Shown in pieces: positions 16,606-25,905 of a DNA stretch of 64,000 nucleotides; the stretch's first letter is position 1, and each line of letters starts with the position of its first letter. The stretch lies in the NCBI RefSeq assembly GCF_039539965.1, contig NZ_BAABED010000001.1, positions 1,116,001 to 1,180,000 on the forward strand, read 5' to 3'. This stretch comes from Arthrobacter methylotrophus (GTDB lineage Bacteria > Actinomycetota > Actinomycetes > Actinomycetales > Micrococcaceae). The translations under genes and the position numbers were made by a program. The notes under the pieces are model-generated. The model was not told the DNA's origin, did no database searches, and saw only the letters and a program-made list of their open reading frames with translations.

Positions 16606-18380
16606 CTGAAACACTCTTCGGCGGCCCTGCGCTGCCCCCGGCATATCCGGAGCGCGCAGCCTGGGGAACCGCCCCGAAGTTGCGCGCCTGGCAGCAGGAA
16701 GCACTGGACCTGTATCTCAACAGGAGCCCGCGCGATTTCCTCGCCGTCGCAACGCCGGGCGCCGGTAAGACCACCTTCGCTCTACGGGTTGCGTCCATAC
16801 TCCTTGATAGCGGAACCGTGAACCGCGTGACGATTGTGGCTCCCACGGACCACCTGAAACGGCAGTGGGCCGACGCCGCAGCCAGGGTAGGTATTGCCAT
16901 CGACCCGAACTTCAAGAATTCCGACGGTCAGCACGGCAGGGGGTTCGTCGGAGTCGCCGTGACGTATGCGCAGGTGGCCAGCAAGCCAATGCTGCACCGG
17001 GCCAAGACCGAAGCTGCCCGCACCTTGGTCATTTTGGACGAAATCCACCACGGTGGGGAGGCATTGTCCTGGGGCGACGGATTGCGTGAGGCCTTCGATC
17101 CTGCTGCGCGGCGCCTGGCCCTCACGGGAACACCGTTCCGTTCCGATACCTCGCCCATCCCTTTCGTCGAATATGCGGAGGACCGCGACGGTATCCGCCG
17201 TTCGAAAGCGGACTACACATACGGCTACGGCAACGCCTTGAGGGACCACGTTGTCCGTCCCGTGCTGTTCATGGCGTATTCGGGCCAGATGCGCTGGCGC
17301 ACCAGCGCGGGGGAGGAAATGGCGGCTTCCCTCGGCGAGGCTGCCGTGACCAAGGACGTCACCTCCCACGCGTGGCGGACCGCCCTGAACCCCAGCGGCG
17401 AATGGATTCCCGCGGTTCTTGCTGCCGCCGACAAGCGCCTGGGCGAGGTCCGCCGTACCGTGCCCGACGCCGGGGGCCTGGTCATTGCCACGGATCACGA
17501 CGACGCCCGAGCCTATGCCGGTCAGCTCAAGAAAATCACGGGCCAGTCACCCACGGTGATTTTGTCCGATGATTCCAAGGCATCGCACAAGATCGAAGAG
17601 TTCACCGCCAGCGACAAGCGCTGGATGGTGGCGGTCCGCATGGTGTCCGAAGGCGTGGACGTTCCCCGGCTCTCGGTGGGCGTTTATGCGACGTCCACAT
17701 CTACGCCGCTGTTCTTCGCCCAAGCCGTGGGCCGCTTCGTCCGGGCCCGCAAGCGTGGCGAGACGGCGTCGGTATTCCTGCCTTCCGTTCCGCCCCTCAT
17801 GGTTTTGGCGAACTCCATGGAAGCCGAGCGGGACCATGCCCTGGACCGGCCCGAGAAGGAAGACCCGGACGGCCTCTTCAATCCCGAAGAGAACCTCATG
17901 GCCGAGGCCAACCGCGAGGAAAGGGCGTCAGATTCCCTCGAAAAGGGTAAGTTCGAAGCCCTCGATTCCCAAGCGTCCTTTGACCGGGTGCTGTTCGACG
18001 GCGGCGAATTCGGCACGGGTGCGGACATCGGCTCCGAGGACGAGCTCGATTTCCTCGGGATCCCGGGACTGCTCGACGCCGAACAGGTGGGAACGCTGTT
18101 GCGGCAACGCCAGCATGATCAGCAGTCGCGGAAGAAAAAGCAATCACCGTTGGCTGCGGCCGCGTCGCCAGCTGTCCCGGACCACCGCATGCTGATGGAC
18201 TTGCGTCATGAGCTTGCGAAGAACGTCGCGGCGTGGTCCGCGCGGACCGGCACCCCGCACGGCGTCGTGCACACCAAGTTGCGCGAGGTGTGTGGCGGAC
18301 CGGCGGTCGCGCAGGCGAACGAAGAGCAATTGCAGTCTCGCTTGCGCAAGCTTCAGGATTGGTTCATCGGGCGGAAATAG
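16602..18380 (+). CDS. DEAD/DEAH-box (superfamily 2) helicase
   Basis: The 592-residue protein has an SF2 core: Q-motif-like LRAWQQEAL (28-36), Walker A TPGAGKTT (51-58), motif Ia VAPTDHLKRQW, motif II DEIH (146-149), motif III LTGTPFR, motif IV/V SEGVDVPRLSVGV and motif VI AVGRFVRARKRG. The C-terminal third (about 430-592) is acidic then basic and specific to this actinobacterial group. It probably unwinds or translocates on DNA or RNA. Start is GTG 16602 (VTETLFGG); longer open sequence upstream is not helicase-like. Confidence 0.9.
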   Translation: MTETLFGGPALPPAYPERAAWGTAPKLRAWQQEALDLYLNRSPRDFLAVATPGAGKTTFALRVASILLDSGTVNRVTIVAPTDHLKRQWADAAARVGIAIDPNFKNSDGQHGRGFVGVAVTYAQVASKPMLHRAKTEAARTLVILDEIHHGGEALSWGDGLREAFDPAARRLALTGTPFRSDTSPIPFVEYAEDRDGIRRSKADYTYGYGNALRDHVVRPVLFMAYSGQMRWRTSAGEEMAASLGEAAVTKDVTSHAWRTALNPSGEWIPAVLAAADKRLGEVRRTVPDAGGLVIATDHDDARAYAGQLKKITGQSPTVILSDDSKASHKIEEFTASDKRWMVAVRMVSEGVDVPRLSVGVYATSTSTPLFFAQAVGRFVRARKRGETASVFLPSVPPLMVLANSMEAERDHALDRPEKEDPDGLFNPEENLMAEANREERASDSLEKGKFEALDSQASFDRVLFDGGEFGTGADIGSEDELDFLGIPGLLDAEQVGTLLRQRQHDQQSRKKKQSPLAAAASPAVPDHRMLMDLRHELAKNVAAWSARTGTPHGVVHTKLREVCGGPAVAQANEEQLQSRLRKLQDWFIGRK

Positions 18381-18422
18381 CCTTGCTTGGCTGCTCCCGG
18401 CCACGCTCCCGTCAGCGCAGGC

Positions 18423-19049
18423 TTAGCCCATGCTGAGCTCGACGCCGTTTTCTTCCAGCTCCGCGTAGGTCTCGTCGAGATCCTCCGCGATTCCGGCGGT
18501 GAGTTCGCCGATCACCGTCACGGAGTAGCCTGCTTGGACAGCATCCAGGGCAGTGGCTTTGACGCAATAGTCTGTCGCGATTCCCACCACCACCACTTCT
18601 TCCACTCCGTGGCTTTGCAGCCAGTCGTCGAGCCCGAGCGCGTCTTCGTCCGGTTCGACGGAGGGGACGGCGCCGGAAGCGAGCTCGCCCATGGGCACCT
18701 CGTCTTCGGGTGCAAGGACTCCTTCGAACCCTGAGTACGCCGCGGTGAATTGTCCCTTGCGGAAGCAGGCCTGGATGTACTCGGCATCCAGGTCCGGGTG
18801 GAGCTCAGCGCCTTTGCTTCCGGCGCGGCAATGCGGAGGCCAACTGTCCACGAAGTCCGGGGTTTCCGAAAAGTGGCTGCCGGGATCGACGTGCCAGTCC
18901 TGCGTGGCCACGATGTGGTCGAAGTGCTGGCGGTTGGAGTCAAGATATTCGCTGATGGCCGCGGCCGTGGCGGCACCACCTTCGACTGCGAGGGACCCGC
19001 CCTCGCAGAAGTCGTTCTGGACGTCGACGATGATCAGGGCGCGGGACAT
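18423..19049 (-). CDS. pncA: Nicotinamidase (isochorismatase family)
   Basis: PncA hydrolyses nicotinamide to nicotinate in NAD salvage. The catalytic triad is visible: Asp9 in VDVQNDF, Lys98 in FRKGQF, Cys162 in ATDYCVKATA. Metal ligands Asp51, His53 and His73 fit the family. It is 208 residues, with an acidic insertion around 112-142 that is common in actinobacterial members. Its ATG follows the pncB TGA with no gap, so pncB-pncA is an operon feeding the Preiss-Handler pathway. Confidence 0.93.
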   Translation of the reverse strand: MSRALIIVDVQNDFCEGGSLAVEGGAATAAAISEYLDSNRQHFDHIVATQDWHVDPGSHFSETPDFVDSWPPHCRAGSKGAELHPDLDAEYIQACFRKGQFTAAYSGFEGVLAPEDEVPMGELASGAVPSVEPDEDALGLDDWLQSHGVEEVVVVGIATDYCVKATALDAVQAGYSVTVIGELTAGIAEDLDETYAELEENGVELSMG

Positions 19050-20378
19050 TCAGTCCTCCTCGTAGACGGTGGGGATTGCCGGTTCGCCGCGCTGCAGCCT
19101 CCGGACCACTGGGGGTAGTTCGGCCATGGTGGCAGCATGGCGTTCCTGGGCCCGGACCACGCCTTCGTGTCCTGTCCACCCTGGAAGCAACTCGCCGTTC
19201 TTCACGAACTGCTGGAGCAGGGGGCGGTCGTTGCCGTCGTCGTCCGGCCGATGCCCGATGCCCACGATCTCCTGGGTTGCGATGCCGAGTTCATTGAGCT
19301 TGCGGAGGGCGTATTTGCGGCCGCCGACACTAGCCTTGTTCTTGGCGGTCTTGGCCACGGAAACGAATTCCCCGGCATCGTCGGCCCGGCTGACCAGTTT
19401 GTAGACCATGCTGGCCGTCGGGGCTCCCGAGCCCGTGACCAAGGAAGTTCCGACGCCGTACACGTCCACCGGGGCTGACTGCAGGGCAGCAATCGCGAAC
19501 TCGTCGAGATCCGAGGTGACGACGATCCGGGTGTCGAGGTTACCGAGACCATCCAGAAGTTCCCGCACCCATTGCGCCTGCGCCACCAGGTCTCCGGAGT
19601 CCAAGCGGACTGCTCCGAGCTTGCTCCCTGCGAGTTCCACCGCGGTGCGTACCCCGGTCTCGACGTCGTAGGTGTCCACCAAGAGCGTCGTTCCCGGTCC
19701 GAACGCCGAGATCTGCGCTTCGAAGGCTTCACGCTCGGTGTCGTGCAGGAGCGTGAACGAATGGGCGGCTGTGCCCACTGTCCTGATGCCGTAGCGGCGG
19801 CCGGCCTCAAGATTGGAGGTACTGCCAAAACCTGCGATCACTGCGGCCCGGGCTGCCGCCGTCGCGGATTCCTCCTGGGTGCGGCGGGAACCCATCTCGA
19901 TACACGGCCGGCTTCCGGCCGCGCTGGTCATGCGGGAGGCGGCCGAGGCAATGGCCGTGTCGTGGTTGAGCACGGACAGGATGTACGTTTCCAGGATGCA
20001 CGCCTCAGCGAAGGTTGATTCGACGATCAGGATCGGGGAGCCGGGGAAATAGGCCTCGCCCTCGGGATAGCCCCAGATGTCTCCGGAAAACCTGTAGTCG
20101 GCGAGGAAGTCCAGCGTCTGCTTGTCCACTACTTGGTTCCCGTCCAGGAAGGCAAGCTCGGCGTCGCCGAATTGGAAGTCCTTGATTCCCTCAAGCAAGC
20201 GGCCGGTGCCGGCCACTATTCCGTAGCGGCGGCCATCGGGCAGGCGGCGGGCGAAGGCTTCGAAGACCGAGCGCCGATGGGCCGCGCCGGAATGGAGGGC
20301 AGCTTCCAGCATTGTTAGCTCGTAGTGATCGGTGTACAGCGACGTGCGGGGGTGGTCCCAGGCGACGGATCTACTCAC
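19050..20378 (-). CDS. pncB: Nicotinate phosphoribosyltransferase
   Basis: PncB makes nicotinate mononucleotide from nicotinate, PRPP and ATP. The 442-residue protein has TDHYELTMLEAAL at the N-terminus, the GTAAHSFTLLHD motif with the His phosphorylated in the family, LDSGDL in the phosphate-binding barrel, and GVGTSLVTGSGAP. The start is GTG 20378, preceded by TAGAGT with a 6-nt gap, so the mRNA is probably leaderless. It is followed without spacing by pncA. Divergent from clpS, 61 bp away. No NrtR-like palindrome lies upstream, unlike the nad operon at 45.6 kb. Confidence 0.95.
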   Translation of the reverse strand: MSRSVAWDHPRTSLYTDHYELTMLEAALHSGAAHRRSVFEAFARRLPDGRRYGIVAGTGRLLEGIKDFQFGDAELAFLDGNQVVDKQTLDFLADYRFSGDIWGYPEGEAYFPGSPILIVESTFAEACILETYILSVLNHDTAIASAASRMTSAAGSRPCIEMGSRRTQEESATAAARAAVIAGFGSTSNLEAGRRYGIRTVGTAAHSFTLLHDTEREAFEAQISAFGPGTTLLVDTYDVETGVRTAVELAGSKLGAVRLDSGDLVAQAQWVRELLDGLGNLDTRIVVTSDLDEFAIAALQSAPVDVYGVGTSLVTGSGAPTASMVYKLVSRADDAGEFVSVAKTAKNKASVGGRKYALRKLNELGIATQEIVGIGHRPDDDGNDRPLLQQFVKNGELLPGWTGHEGVVRAQERHAATMAELPPVVRRLQRGEPAIPTVYEED

Positions 20379-20384
20379 GAATTC

Positions 20385-20390
20385 ACTCTA
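20385..20390 (-). promoter_or_regulatory. -10 box (TAGAGT) of pncB-pncA
   Basis: Minus-strand TAGAGT lies 6 nt before the GTG at 20378. Confidence 0.45.
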
Positions 20391-20427
20391 GTCCCCACTC
20401 TCGCCGGTGTGCGCCCATCCATCGCCT

Positions 20428-20433
20428 TAGAAT
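20428..20433 (+). promoter_or_regulatory. -10 box (TAGAAT) of clpS
   Basis: TAGAAT lies 6 nt before the ATG at 20440, facing away from the pncB promoter in a 61-bp divergent gap. Confidence 0.5.
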
Positions 20434-20439
20434 GGACAG

Positions 20440-20826
20440 ATGACCACTACCGTTGCCCCCGGCACTGCAGCCGTCACAGACGCAGGCCTCAAGGGGGAGG
20501 AACGGACGGACACCGCGGAGCAGTCGTCCACCGACCTCCTCAGCGCTGCTGACATCCCTTGGAACCTGGTGATCTGGAACGATCCCGTCAATCTCATGAG
20601 CTACGTGAGTTACGTCTTCCAGAGCTACTTCGGGTATTCCGAGGCCAAATCCAACAAACTCATGCTTGAAGTCCACAAGAAGGGCCGTTCCATCGTGGCG
20701 TACGGTGGCAAGGAACAAGTGGAGCAGCACGCGGTTGCCATGCACGGCTACGGCTTGTGGGCGACGGTTGAAAAGGCAAGCAATAGCGGCGAGGGCCGGG
20801 GACGCAAGGGCGGCGCACGTGGCTAA
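20440..20826 (+). CDS. clpS: ATP-dependent Clp protease adaptor ClpS
   Basis: ClpS hands N-degron proteins to ClpC/ClpA-ClpP. The 128-residue protein has a disordered N-terminal extension (about 1-38) and the adaptor core: WNLVIWNDPVNLM (N-degron pocket region), YVFQSYFGYSEAKSN, LMLEVHKKGRSIVA and a C-terminal helix. A basic Gly/Arg tail ([10 protein letters not shown]) is odd but common in actinobacteria. It overlaps the next gene by 8 bp. Confidence 0.95.
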   Translation: MTTTVAPGTAAVTDAGLKGEERTDTAEQSSTDLLSAADIPWNLVIWNDPVNLMSYVSYVFQSYFGYSEAKSNKLMLEVHKKGRSIVAYGGKEQVEQHAVAMHGYGLWATVEKASNSGEGRGRKGGARG

Positions 20827-21385
20827 GGCTTTCAAGTACGGACTCAAAGGCATCACCGGCTACCTTGAGCCCGCCGAGCGCGAACTCCTGCGCGGTCTCC
20901 TGGACGATGTCATTTCCATGCTGGAACCACAGCTGTCCCAGGGCGAAGATCCCCTGACGGCCTTGATCGGGCTGGACATGAATGTCAAGGAACCGTCGGA
21001 CCGCGCCCTGTTGAGGCTTCTGCCGAACGTCATGAAGAACGACGACGACGCGTCTCTTGAATTCCGCCAGCTCACCGAGCGCTCGCTGCGGGAAGGAAAG
21101 ATCGGCGCGCTTCGGGCCGCTGCGATGGGCCTGGACCGCAACGAGCTCGTGCTGAGCAAGGAGGAGGCAAAACTCTGGTCCATGGCGCTCAACGATGTCC
21201 GTCTGGTGTTGGCCGAGCGCCTCGATATCCGCGACGAAGCCGATGCCGACCATGTCCACGCCATGCAGGACTGGTCCCAGGCCGAGGACGTTGAAAGTTA
21301 TTTGGCGCTCGTCTATAACTTCACCACGTGGCTCCAGGAATCGTTGGTGCAGGCCATGATGGCATCGATGGAACGGAAATCCTGA
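20819..21385 (+). CDS. DUF2017 family protein
   Basis: A 188-residue mostly helical protein that always seems to sit beside clpS in actinobacteria. Visible blocks are [33 protein letters not shown] and a C-terminal [17 protein letters not shown]. No catalytic residues are evident. GTG 20819 ([10 protein letters not shown]) is the start because it overlaps the clpS end; the longer frame from 20666 is inside clpS. A role with ClpS-ClpC is suggested only by the pairing. Confidence 0.85.
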   Translation: MAKAFKYGLKGITGYLEPAERELLRGLLDDVISMLEPQLSQGEDPLTALIGLDMNVKEPSDRALLRLLPNVMKNDDDASLEFRQLTERSLREGKIGALRAAAMGLDRNELVLSKEEAKLWSMALNDVRLVLAERLDIRDEADADHVHAMQDWSQAEDVESYLALVYNFTTWLQESLVQAMMASMERKS

Positions 21386-21488
21386 GCTGACACGTGGCGC
21401 TCGCGGTCTTCCGTGTGACAAACCAGACACGAGGCCCCCGACACAAGTCGTGGCTGTGGCACATGCCTTGCTTTATTCTCTAAGAATC

Positions 21489-22562
21489 ATGAACTCAGCA
21501 TCGGACCCGGTATCGGATGGGGAGCGCGCCGCCGAGGCAGCGCCGGAAACCCAGCGCAGGCCGGAAACACTGACTAACAATGCAGACAACCCTTTGCTGG
21601 GAGCACGCCCCATCGGCGTCTTCGATTCCGGGGTCGGCGGACTCACGGTGGCACGGTCAATCATCGACCAATTGCCCAATGAGTCCATCATCTATGTAGG
21701 GGACACCGCCAACGGCCCGTACGGGCCGCTCCCTATCGCCGAAGTCCGGGCCAATGCGCTCGGGGTCATGGACGAGTTGGTGGACTCCGGCGTCAAGCTA
21801 CTGACCATTGCCTGCAACTCAGCCTCGGCCGCGGTTCTGCGCGATGCCCGCGAACGCTACACAGCCCGCTATGGGATTCCCGTCATTGAGGTCATCCAGC
21901 CCGCCGTGCGCCGGGCCGTGTCCGCGACCCGGTCCGGCCGGATCGGCGTGATCGGGACATCGGCAACGGTGGGTTCCCGCGCTTACGAAGACACTTTCGC
22001 CGCTGCTCCGGACCTGAGCATCACCTCGGTGGCCTGTCCGGAATTCGTGAGTTTCGTGGAAGCCGGGATCACTACCGGTCCGGAGCTCCTGGCCGCAGCC
22101 CACGGGTATCTGGAACCGCTCAGGCATGCCGGCGTGGATACCGTGGTACTGGGCTGCACACACTATCCCTTGCTCACAGGCGTCATCTCATACGTCATGG
22201 GGGAGGACGTCACCCTGGTGTCCAGCGCCGAGGAGACTGCCAAGGACGTGTACCGCGCACTGGTCACCCACGGAATCCAGCGAAGCGATGCGGTCCAGCC
22301 CCACCATGATTTCATGGCCACAGGAGACGCCGCGCAATTTGAAAACCTGGCCCGCCGCTTCCTCGGCCCCGAGGTCCTCTCCGTGCGCCACGTGGACCAT
22401 GTAGCCGCCCAGTACCCGACCGGAAGCCTCGCGCGCATCACCCCGGAAATGTTGGAGGCCGCCCGCGCCGGCGGCCATCATGCGAGGACGTCCAACTTCG
22501 TTGACCCCGCAGCCTTCACGGTAAAGGAGTTCGGCGCGGCCCGCGGGGGCCGCATCCAGTGA
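21489..22562 (+). CDS. murI: Glutamate racemase
   Basis: MurI interconverts L- and D-glutamate for peptidoglycan. The two catalytic cysteines are in ACNSAS and GCTHYPLL; the N-terminal signature is [13 protein letters not shown], and [12 protein letters not shown] follows. At 357 residues it is longer than typical (about 270) because of an N-terminal disordered segment of about 40 residues and a C-terminal extension. An ATG at 21489 is taken as the start. Its stop overlaps the next gene (GTGA). Confidence 0.95.
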   Translation: MNSASDPVSDGERAAEAAPETQRRPETLTNNADNPLLGARPIGVFDSGVGGLTVARSIIDQLPNESIIYVGDTANGPYGPLPIAEVRANALGVMDELVDSGVKLLTIACNSASAAVLRDARERYTARYGIPVIEVIQPAVRRAVSATRSGRIGVIGTSATVGSRAYEDTFAAAPDLSITSVACPEFVSFVEAGITTGPELLAAAHGYLEPLRHAGVDTVVLGCTHYPLLTGVISYVMGEDVTLVSSAEETAKDVYRALVTHGIQRSDAVQPHHDFMATGDAAQFENLARRFLGPEVLSVRHVDHVAAQYPTGSLARITPEMLEAARAGGHHARTSNFVDPAAFTVKEFGAARGGRIQ

Positions 22563-23356
22563 AACTGACCATTGTTGGCTGCACAGGTTCCTTCCCCGGG
22601 CCAAGCTCTCCGGCGTCGTGCTACCTGCTGACCGCGCACGACGGTGAACGCCAGTGGAAGATCGTCCTGGATATCGGCAGCGGTGCCCTCGGAGCCATCC
22701 AACGCTACACGGACCTCGAAGATATCGACGCCATCTTCCTGACCCACTTGCACCCGGACCATTGCATGGACCTGTGCGGCCTGCACGTGGCCGTCCGCTG
22801 GAAGCCGGGCGGCTGGGGGCGGGACAGAATCCGGGTCTGGGGTCCCGAAGCCACAGCGGATCGCATGGCCACCGCCTATGGGCTCGAACTGAACCCGGGA
22901 ATGCACGAGGAATTCGACTTCAGCACCTGGGCCGAACGTCAGCCCGTGCAGCTTGGACCGTTCACCGTGACGCCCTATGCCGTGAACCACCCCGTGGAAG
23001 AGGCCTACGCCTTGCGCGTGGAAGTCACCGAGCCGGACAAAGAAGGCAATGCCGTGCGCCGGATCCTCACCTACTCGGGGGACACCGACTCGTGCGAAGG
23101 CCTTGAGGATGCCGCGCGCAACGCGGACCTGTTCTTGTGCGAGGCGGCCTTCGAAGAAGGGCGCGACGACGACATCAAGGACGTGCACCTGACCGGCAAG
23201 CGCGCCGCCCAAGCAGCGACAGCCGCCGGAGCCCGGCGCCTCCTGTTGACCCATATACCGGTGTGGACATCGCAGACCAAGGTCATGGCCGATGCGAAGC
23301 CCGAGTTTGCCGGTGATGTCGCCGTCGCCGTTGCCGGAGTTCACTACACGGTCTGA
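22559..23356 (+). CDS. MBL-fold metallo-hydrolase (RNase Z/phosphodiesterase-like)
   Basis: The 265-residue beta-lactamase-fold protein has the metal motif [11 protein letters not shown], a later His in [11 protein letters not shown], Asp in SGDTDSC and a C-terminal LLTHIPVW. It resembles the cAMP-phosphodiesterase/RNase Z-type group that acts on phosphodiesters. GTG start overlaps murI TGA. It lies between murI and rph, an arrangement typical of Micrococcales. Substrate unknown; an RNA substrate would suit the neighbour rph. Confidence 0.88.
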   Translation: MKLTIVGCTGSFPGPSSPASCYLLTAHDGERQWKIVLDIGSGALGAIQRYTDLEDIDAIFLTHLHPDHCMDLCGLHVAVRWKPGGWGRDRIRVWGPEATADRMATAYGLELNPGMHEEFDFSTWAERQPVQLGPFTVTPYAVNHPVEEAYALRVEVTEPDKEGNAVRRILTYSGDTDSCEGLEDAARNADLFLCEAAFEEGRDDDIKDVHLTGKRAAQAATAAGARRLLLTHIPVWTSQTKVMADAKPEFAGDVAVAVAGVHYTV

Positions 23357-23413
23357 CGCAGGAGTCCGTCTGCGCAGTCCAGCTGTGCAGTCCGGGGAGG
23401 GCCGGGGGATCGC

Positions 23414-23419
23414 TAAGCT
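23414..23419 (+). promoter_or_regulatory. -10 box (TAAGCT) of rph
   Basis: TAAGCT lies 6 nt before the rph ATG, so rph-rdgB may have its own leaderless promoter besides read-through from murI. Confidence 0.45.
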
Positions 23420-23425
23420 TGCAGT

Positions 23426-24184
23426 ATGACTTCCGAAGCCACCTCTGTCCCCGTCATCCGTGCCGACGGACGTACGCCCGATCAACTCCGTCCCATCAGC
23501 ATCACCCGCGGCTGGTCCAAGCAGGCCGAAGGTTCGGCCCTGATCGAATTCGGCAATACCCGGGTGCTGTGCACGGCTTCCCTGACTGAAGGCGTGCCTC
23601 GCTGGCTCAAAGGTGAGGGCCGTGGCTGGGTCACCGCCGAATACGCCATGCTGCCGCGTGCCACGAACACCCGTTCAGACCGTGAATCGGTCAAAGGCAA
23701 GATCGGCGGCCGCACCCACGAAATTTCGCGCCTGATCGGACGTTCGCTCCGTTCCATCATCGACACCAAGGCTCTAGGGGAGAACACGATCGTGCTGGAC
23801 TGCGATGTCCTGCAGGCCGACGGCGGCACCCGGACGGCCGCGATCACCGGCGCCTACGTGGCGCTCGCCGAGGCGATCCGTTTCGCCCGGGAGAACAAAA
23901 TGATCGCCAAGAACGCCCAGCCCTTGATCGACACGATCGCTGCAGTCTCCGTGGGGATCATTGACGGTATCCCGATGCTGGACTTGCCCTACGTCGAAGA
24001 TGTGCGTGCCGAAACCGACATGAACGTGGTGGTCACGGGATCGGGGAAGTTCGTGGAAGTCCAGGGAACCGCAGAGGGCGCCCCCTTCGACCGCGATGAA
24101 CTGAACGCTTTGCTGGACCTTGCCCTCATTGGCACGGGAGAGCTGGCAGCCATCCAGCGCGAGACACTGGCTGAGGCCCCGTGA
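23426..24184 (+). CDS. rph: Ribonuclease PH
   Basis: RNase PH is a phosphorolytic 3'-5' exoribonuclease that trims tRNA 3' ends. The 252-residue protein carries the family blocks [59 protein letters not shown] and [12 protein letters not shown]. Its stop overlaps the rdgB start by 4 bp (GTGA), a conserved pair. Confidence 0.97.
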   Translation: MTSEATSVPVIRADGRTPDQLRPISITRGWSKQAEGSALIEFGNTRVLCTASLTEGVPRWLKGEGRGWVTAEYAMLPRATNTRSDRESVKGKIGGRTHEISRLIGRSLRSIIDTKALGENTIVLDCDVLQADGGTRTAAITGAYVALAEAIRFARENKMIAKNAQPLIDTIAAVSVGIIDGIPMLDLPYVEDVRAETDMNVVVTGSGKFVEVQGTAEGAPFDRDELNALLDLALIGTGELAAIQRETLAEAP

Positions 24185-24831
24185 GCGAGGCAACGACCGC
24201 AGCTACGCCGCGACTCGTTCTCGCTACCCACAACAAGGGCAAACTTCGCGAACTCAGGGAACTCCTCAGGGGGCAGGTGCCAGGACTCGACGTCGATACC
24301 CAAGTCATTGACGCAGGTGCGGCCGGAGCCCCTGATGTTGCCGAGACGGGCGTGACCTTTGCCGAGAACTCCCTGCTCAAAGCACGCGCTGTCGCTGAAG
24401 CTACGGGACTGGTGGCGATTGCCGATGATTCAGGGCTCGCCGTCGATGTGCTGGGCGGAGCCCCGGGGATCTTCTCGGCGCGCTGGTCCGGCCGGCACGG
24501 TGACGATGCCGCCAATCTGGAGCTTTTGCTGGATCAACTCTCCGACGTCCCGGACGCCCACCGTGGAGCGGCGTTCGTCTGTGCAGCGGCGCTCGCTGTA
24601 CCGGACGCCGTCGACGGCGGGGTGCGCGAGGTGGTCGAATACGGCCAGCTCGAAGGCATTCTCTTGCGTGAACCCCGCGGTGCCGGCGGATTCGGTTACG
24701 ACCCCGTGCTGCAGCCCCAGGGCTTGGATCGCAGTTGCGCCGAGCTGAGTTCCGAGGAGAAGAACGCCATCAGCCACCGGGGCAAGGCATTCAGGGCGCT
24801 GCTCCCGGCCATCGTGAACGCCCTGCGCTAA
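24181..24831 (+). CDS. rdgB: XTP/dITP pyrophosphatase (HAM1/RdgB)
   Basis: RdgB removes non-canonical purine triphosphates (dITP, XTP), keeping them out of DNA. The 216-residue protein shows [34 protein letters not shown] region (substrate loop and catalytic Asp), GFGYDPVL and [10 protein letters not shown]. The N-terminus starts with GTG in overlap with rph. The operon ends in a strong hairpin at 24851. Confidence 0.95.
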   Translation: MSEATTAATPRLVLATHNKGKLRELRELLRGQVPGLDVDTQVIDAGAAGAPDVAETGVTFAENSLLKARAVAEATGLVAIADDSGLAVDVLGGAPGIFSARWSGRHGDDAANLELLLDQLSDVPDAHRGAAFVCAAALAVPDAVDGGVREVVEYGQLEGILLREPRGAGGFGYDPVLQPQGLDRSCAELSSEEKNAISHRGKAFRALLPAIVNALR

Positions 24832-24850
24832 GTCCTCCGCGCGCAAGGGT

Positions 24851-24899
24851 CAACGAGAGAGGCACCCCGCAACTGGACTGCGGGGTGCCTCTCTCGTTG
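24851..24899. terminator. Bidirectional intrinsic terminator between rdgB and the DedA gene
   Basis: A perfect 21-bp stem (starting CAACGAGAGAGGCACC, ending GGTGCCTCTCTCGTTG) around a 7-nt loop ACTGGAC. It lies between convergent genes and can serve both strands. T-tracts are short, which is common in high-GC actinobacteria. Confidence 0.8.
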
Positions 24900-24927
24900 A
24901 AGCAGTTAGGGTCGGTTATACCGTGGC

Positions 24928-25707
24928 CTAGCGCTCGCTGTGCTTGCCGGCTTCGTGTTCTTCGATGAACTCTTGGACGGGTTCTGTTCCACGCTCTGTG
25001 GCCTTGCGCTTGGCCAGGAAGCCGCGGATGACCTCGACGGCCACGGGGACCACCGAGAGCAGGACGATGACTACAAAGATGATGTCGAGGTTGTCCCGGA
25101 CCCACGGCACCTTGTCGCCCAGAAGGTAGCCGAGCAATGTGACCCCGCCGCCCCAGAGCACCGCCCCGATGACGTTGAAGATGAAGAACTTGCGCTTGTC
25201 CATCTGCGCGACGCCCACAATCACCGGGACGAAGGTGCGGATGATCGGGACGAAGCGCGCCAGGACCAGGGCCTTGCCGCCGTGCTTTTCGAAGAAGGCG
25301 TGTGCGCTCTCGACGTTCTCCCGCTTGAACAGCTTGGAATCAGGCTTGTTGAAGATGGCCGGCCCGGCTTTGGAACCAATGAGGTAGCCGCTTTGGTTGC
25401 CGATGATCGCAGACACGACAATGAGGGCCGTGAGTGCCCAGATATTGAACTTGATGGTATCCGTGGCGACGAGCAGTCCTGCGGTGAAGAGCATGGAGTC
25501 GCCAGGCAGGAAGAAGCCCACCAGTAGTCCCGTCTCTGCGAACACAATGCCGCACACGAGCAGGACGACCCATGGTGCCAAGGCGGGGTCGGCCAGGAAG
25601 ACCTGGGGGTTCAACCAGTCGGGGAGGAGCGCGGACATGTGCGGCTGCACCGGTCCCGCGCCAACCAAAGTGGATACGGCAAAGTCGTTCATCGCAGAAA
25701 GGGTCAC
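24928..25707 (-). CDS. DedA/SNARE-associated family membrane protein
   Basis: The 259-residue protein has the DedA family blocks: FAETGLLVGFFLPGDSML, a re-entrant loop, ARFVPIIRTFVPVIVG and a C-terminal hydrophobic segment, then a charged tail. DedA proteins belong to the lipid scramblase/undecaprenyl-phosphate flippase superfamily and support membrane potential and drug tolerance. The GTG at 25707 follows a TACCCT hexamer by 6 nt; an in-frame ATG at 25692 is the alternative start. Confidence 0.9.
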   Translation of the reverse strand: MTLSAMNDFAVSTLVGAGPVQPHMSALLPDWLNPQVFLADPALAPWVVLLVCGIVFAETGLLVGFFLPGDSMLFTAGLLVATDTIKFNIWALTALIVVSAIIGNQSGYLIGSKAGPAIFNKPDSKLFKRENVESAHAFFEKHGGKALVLARFVPIIRTFVPVIVGVAQMDKRKFFIFNVIGAVLWGGGVTLLGYLLGDKVPWVRDNLDIIFVVIVLLSVVPVAVEVIRGFLAKRKATERGTEPVQEFIEEHEAGKHSER

Positions 25708-25713
25708 CCTTCA

Positions 25714-25719
25714 AGGGTA
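25714..25719 (-). promoter_or_regulatory. -10-like box (TACCCT) of the DedA gene
   Basis: Minus-strand TACCCT is 6 nt before the GTG at 25707, in an AAGGGTGACCCTT palindromic context. Confidence 0.35.
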
Positions 25720-25893
25720 CGGGACAACCGCCGTCGGGCCTTTGAGACATCCGATGGGGCGGAGCAAGTGACGTGGCAGCCTTCGCGACGCGTTGGGCAG
25801 GTGCCGAAGGATGCCACCAATCTGGAGGACTCTCCACCGGGCGTGGTGTTGTTTGCCTTCGCCGGGTGCGCCGTGCGGATCCGTTTCCACCTG

Positions 25894-25899
25894 TAACCT
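25894..25899 (+). promoter_or_regulatory. -10 box (TAACCT) of the DnaQ-BRCT gene
   Basis: TAACCT ends 6 nt before the GTG at 25906; no Shine-Dalgarno is present. Confidence 0.45.
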
Positions 25900-25905
25900 T
25901 GTCCA

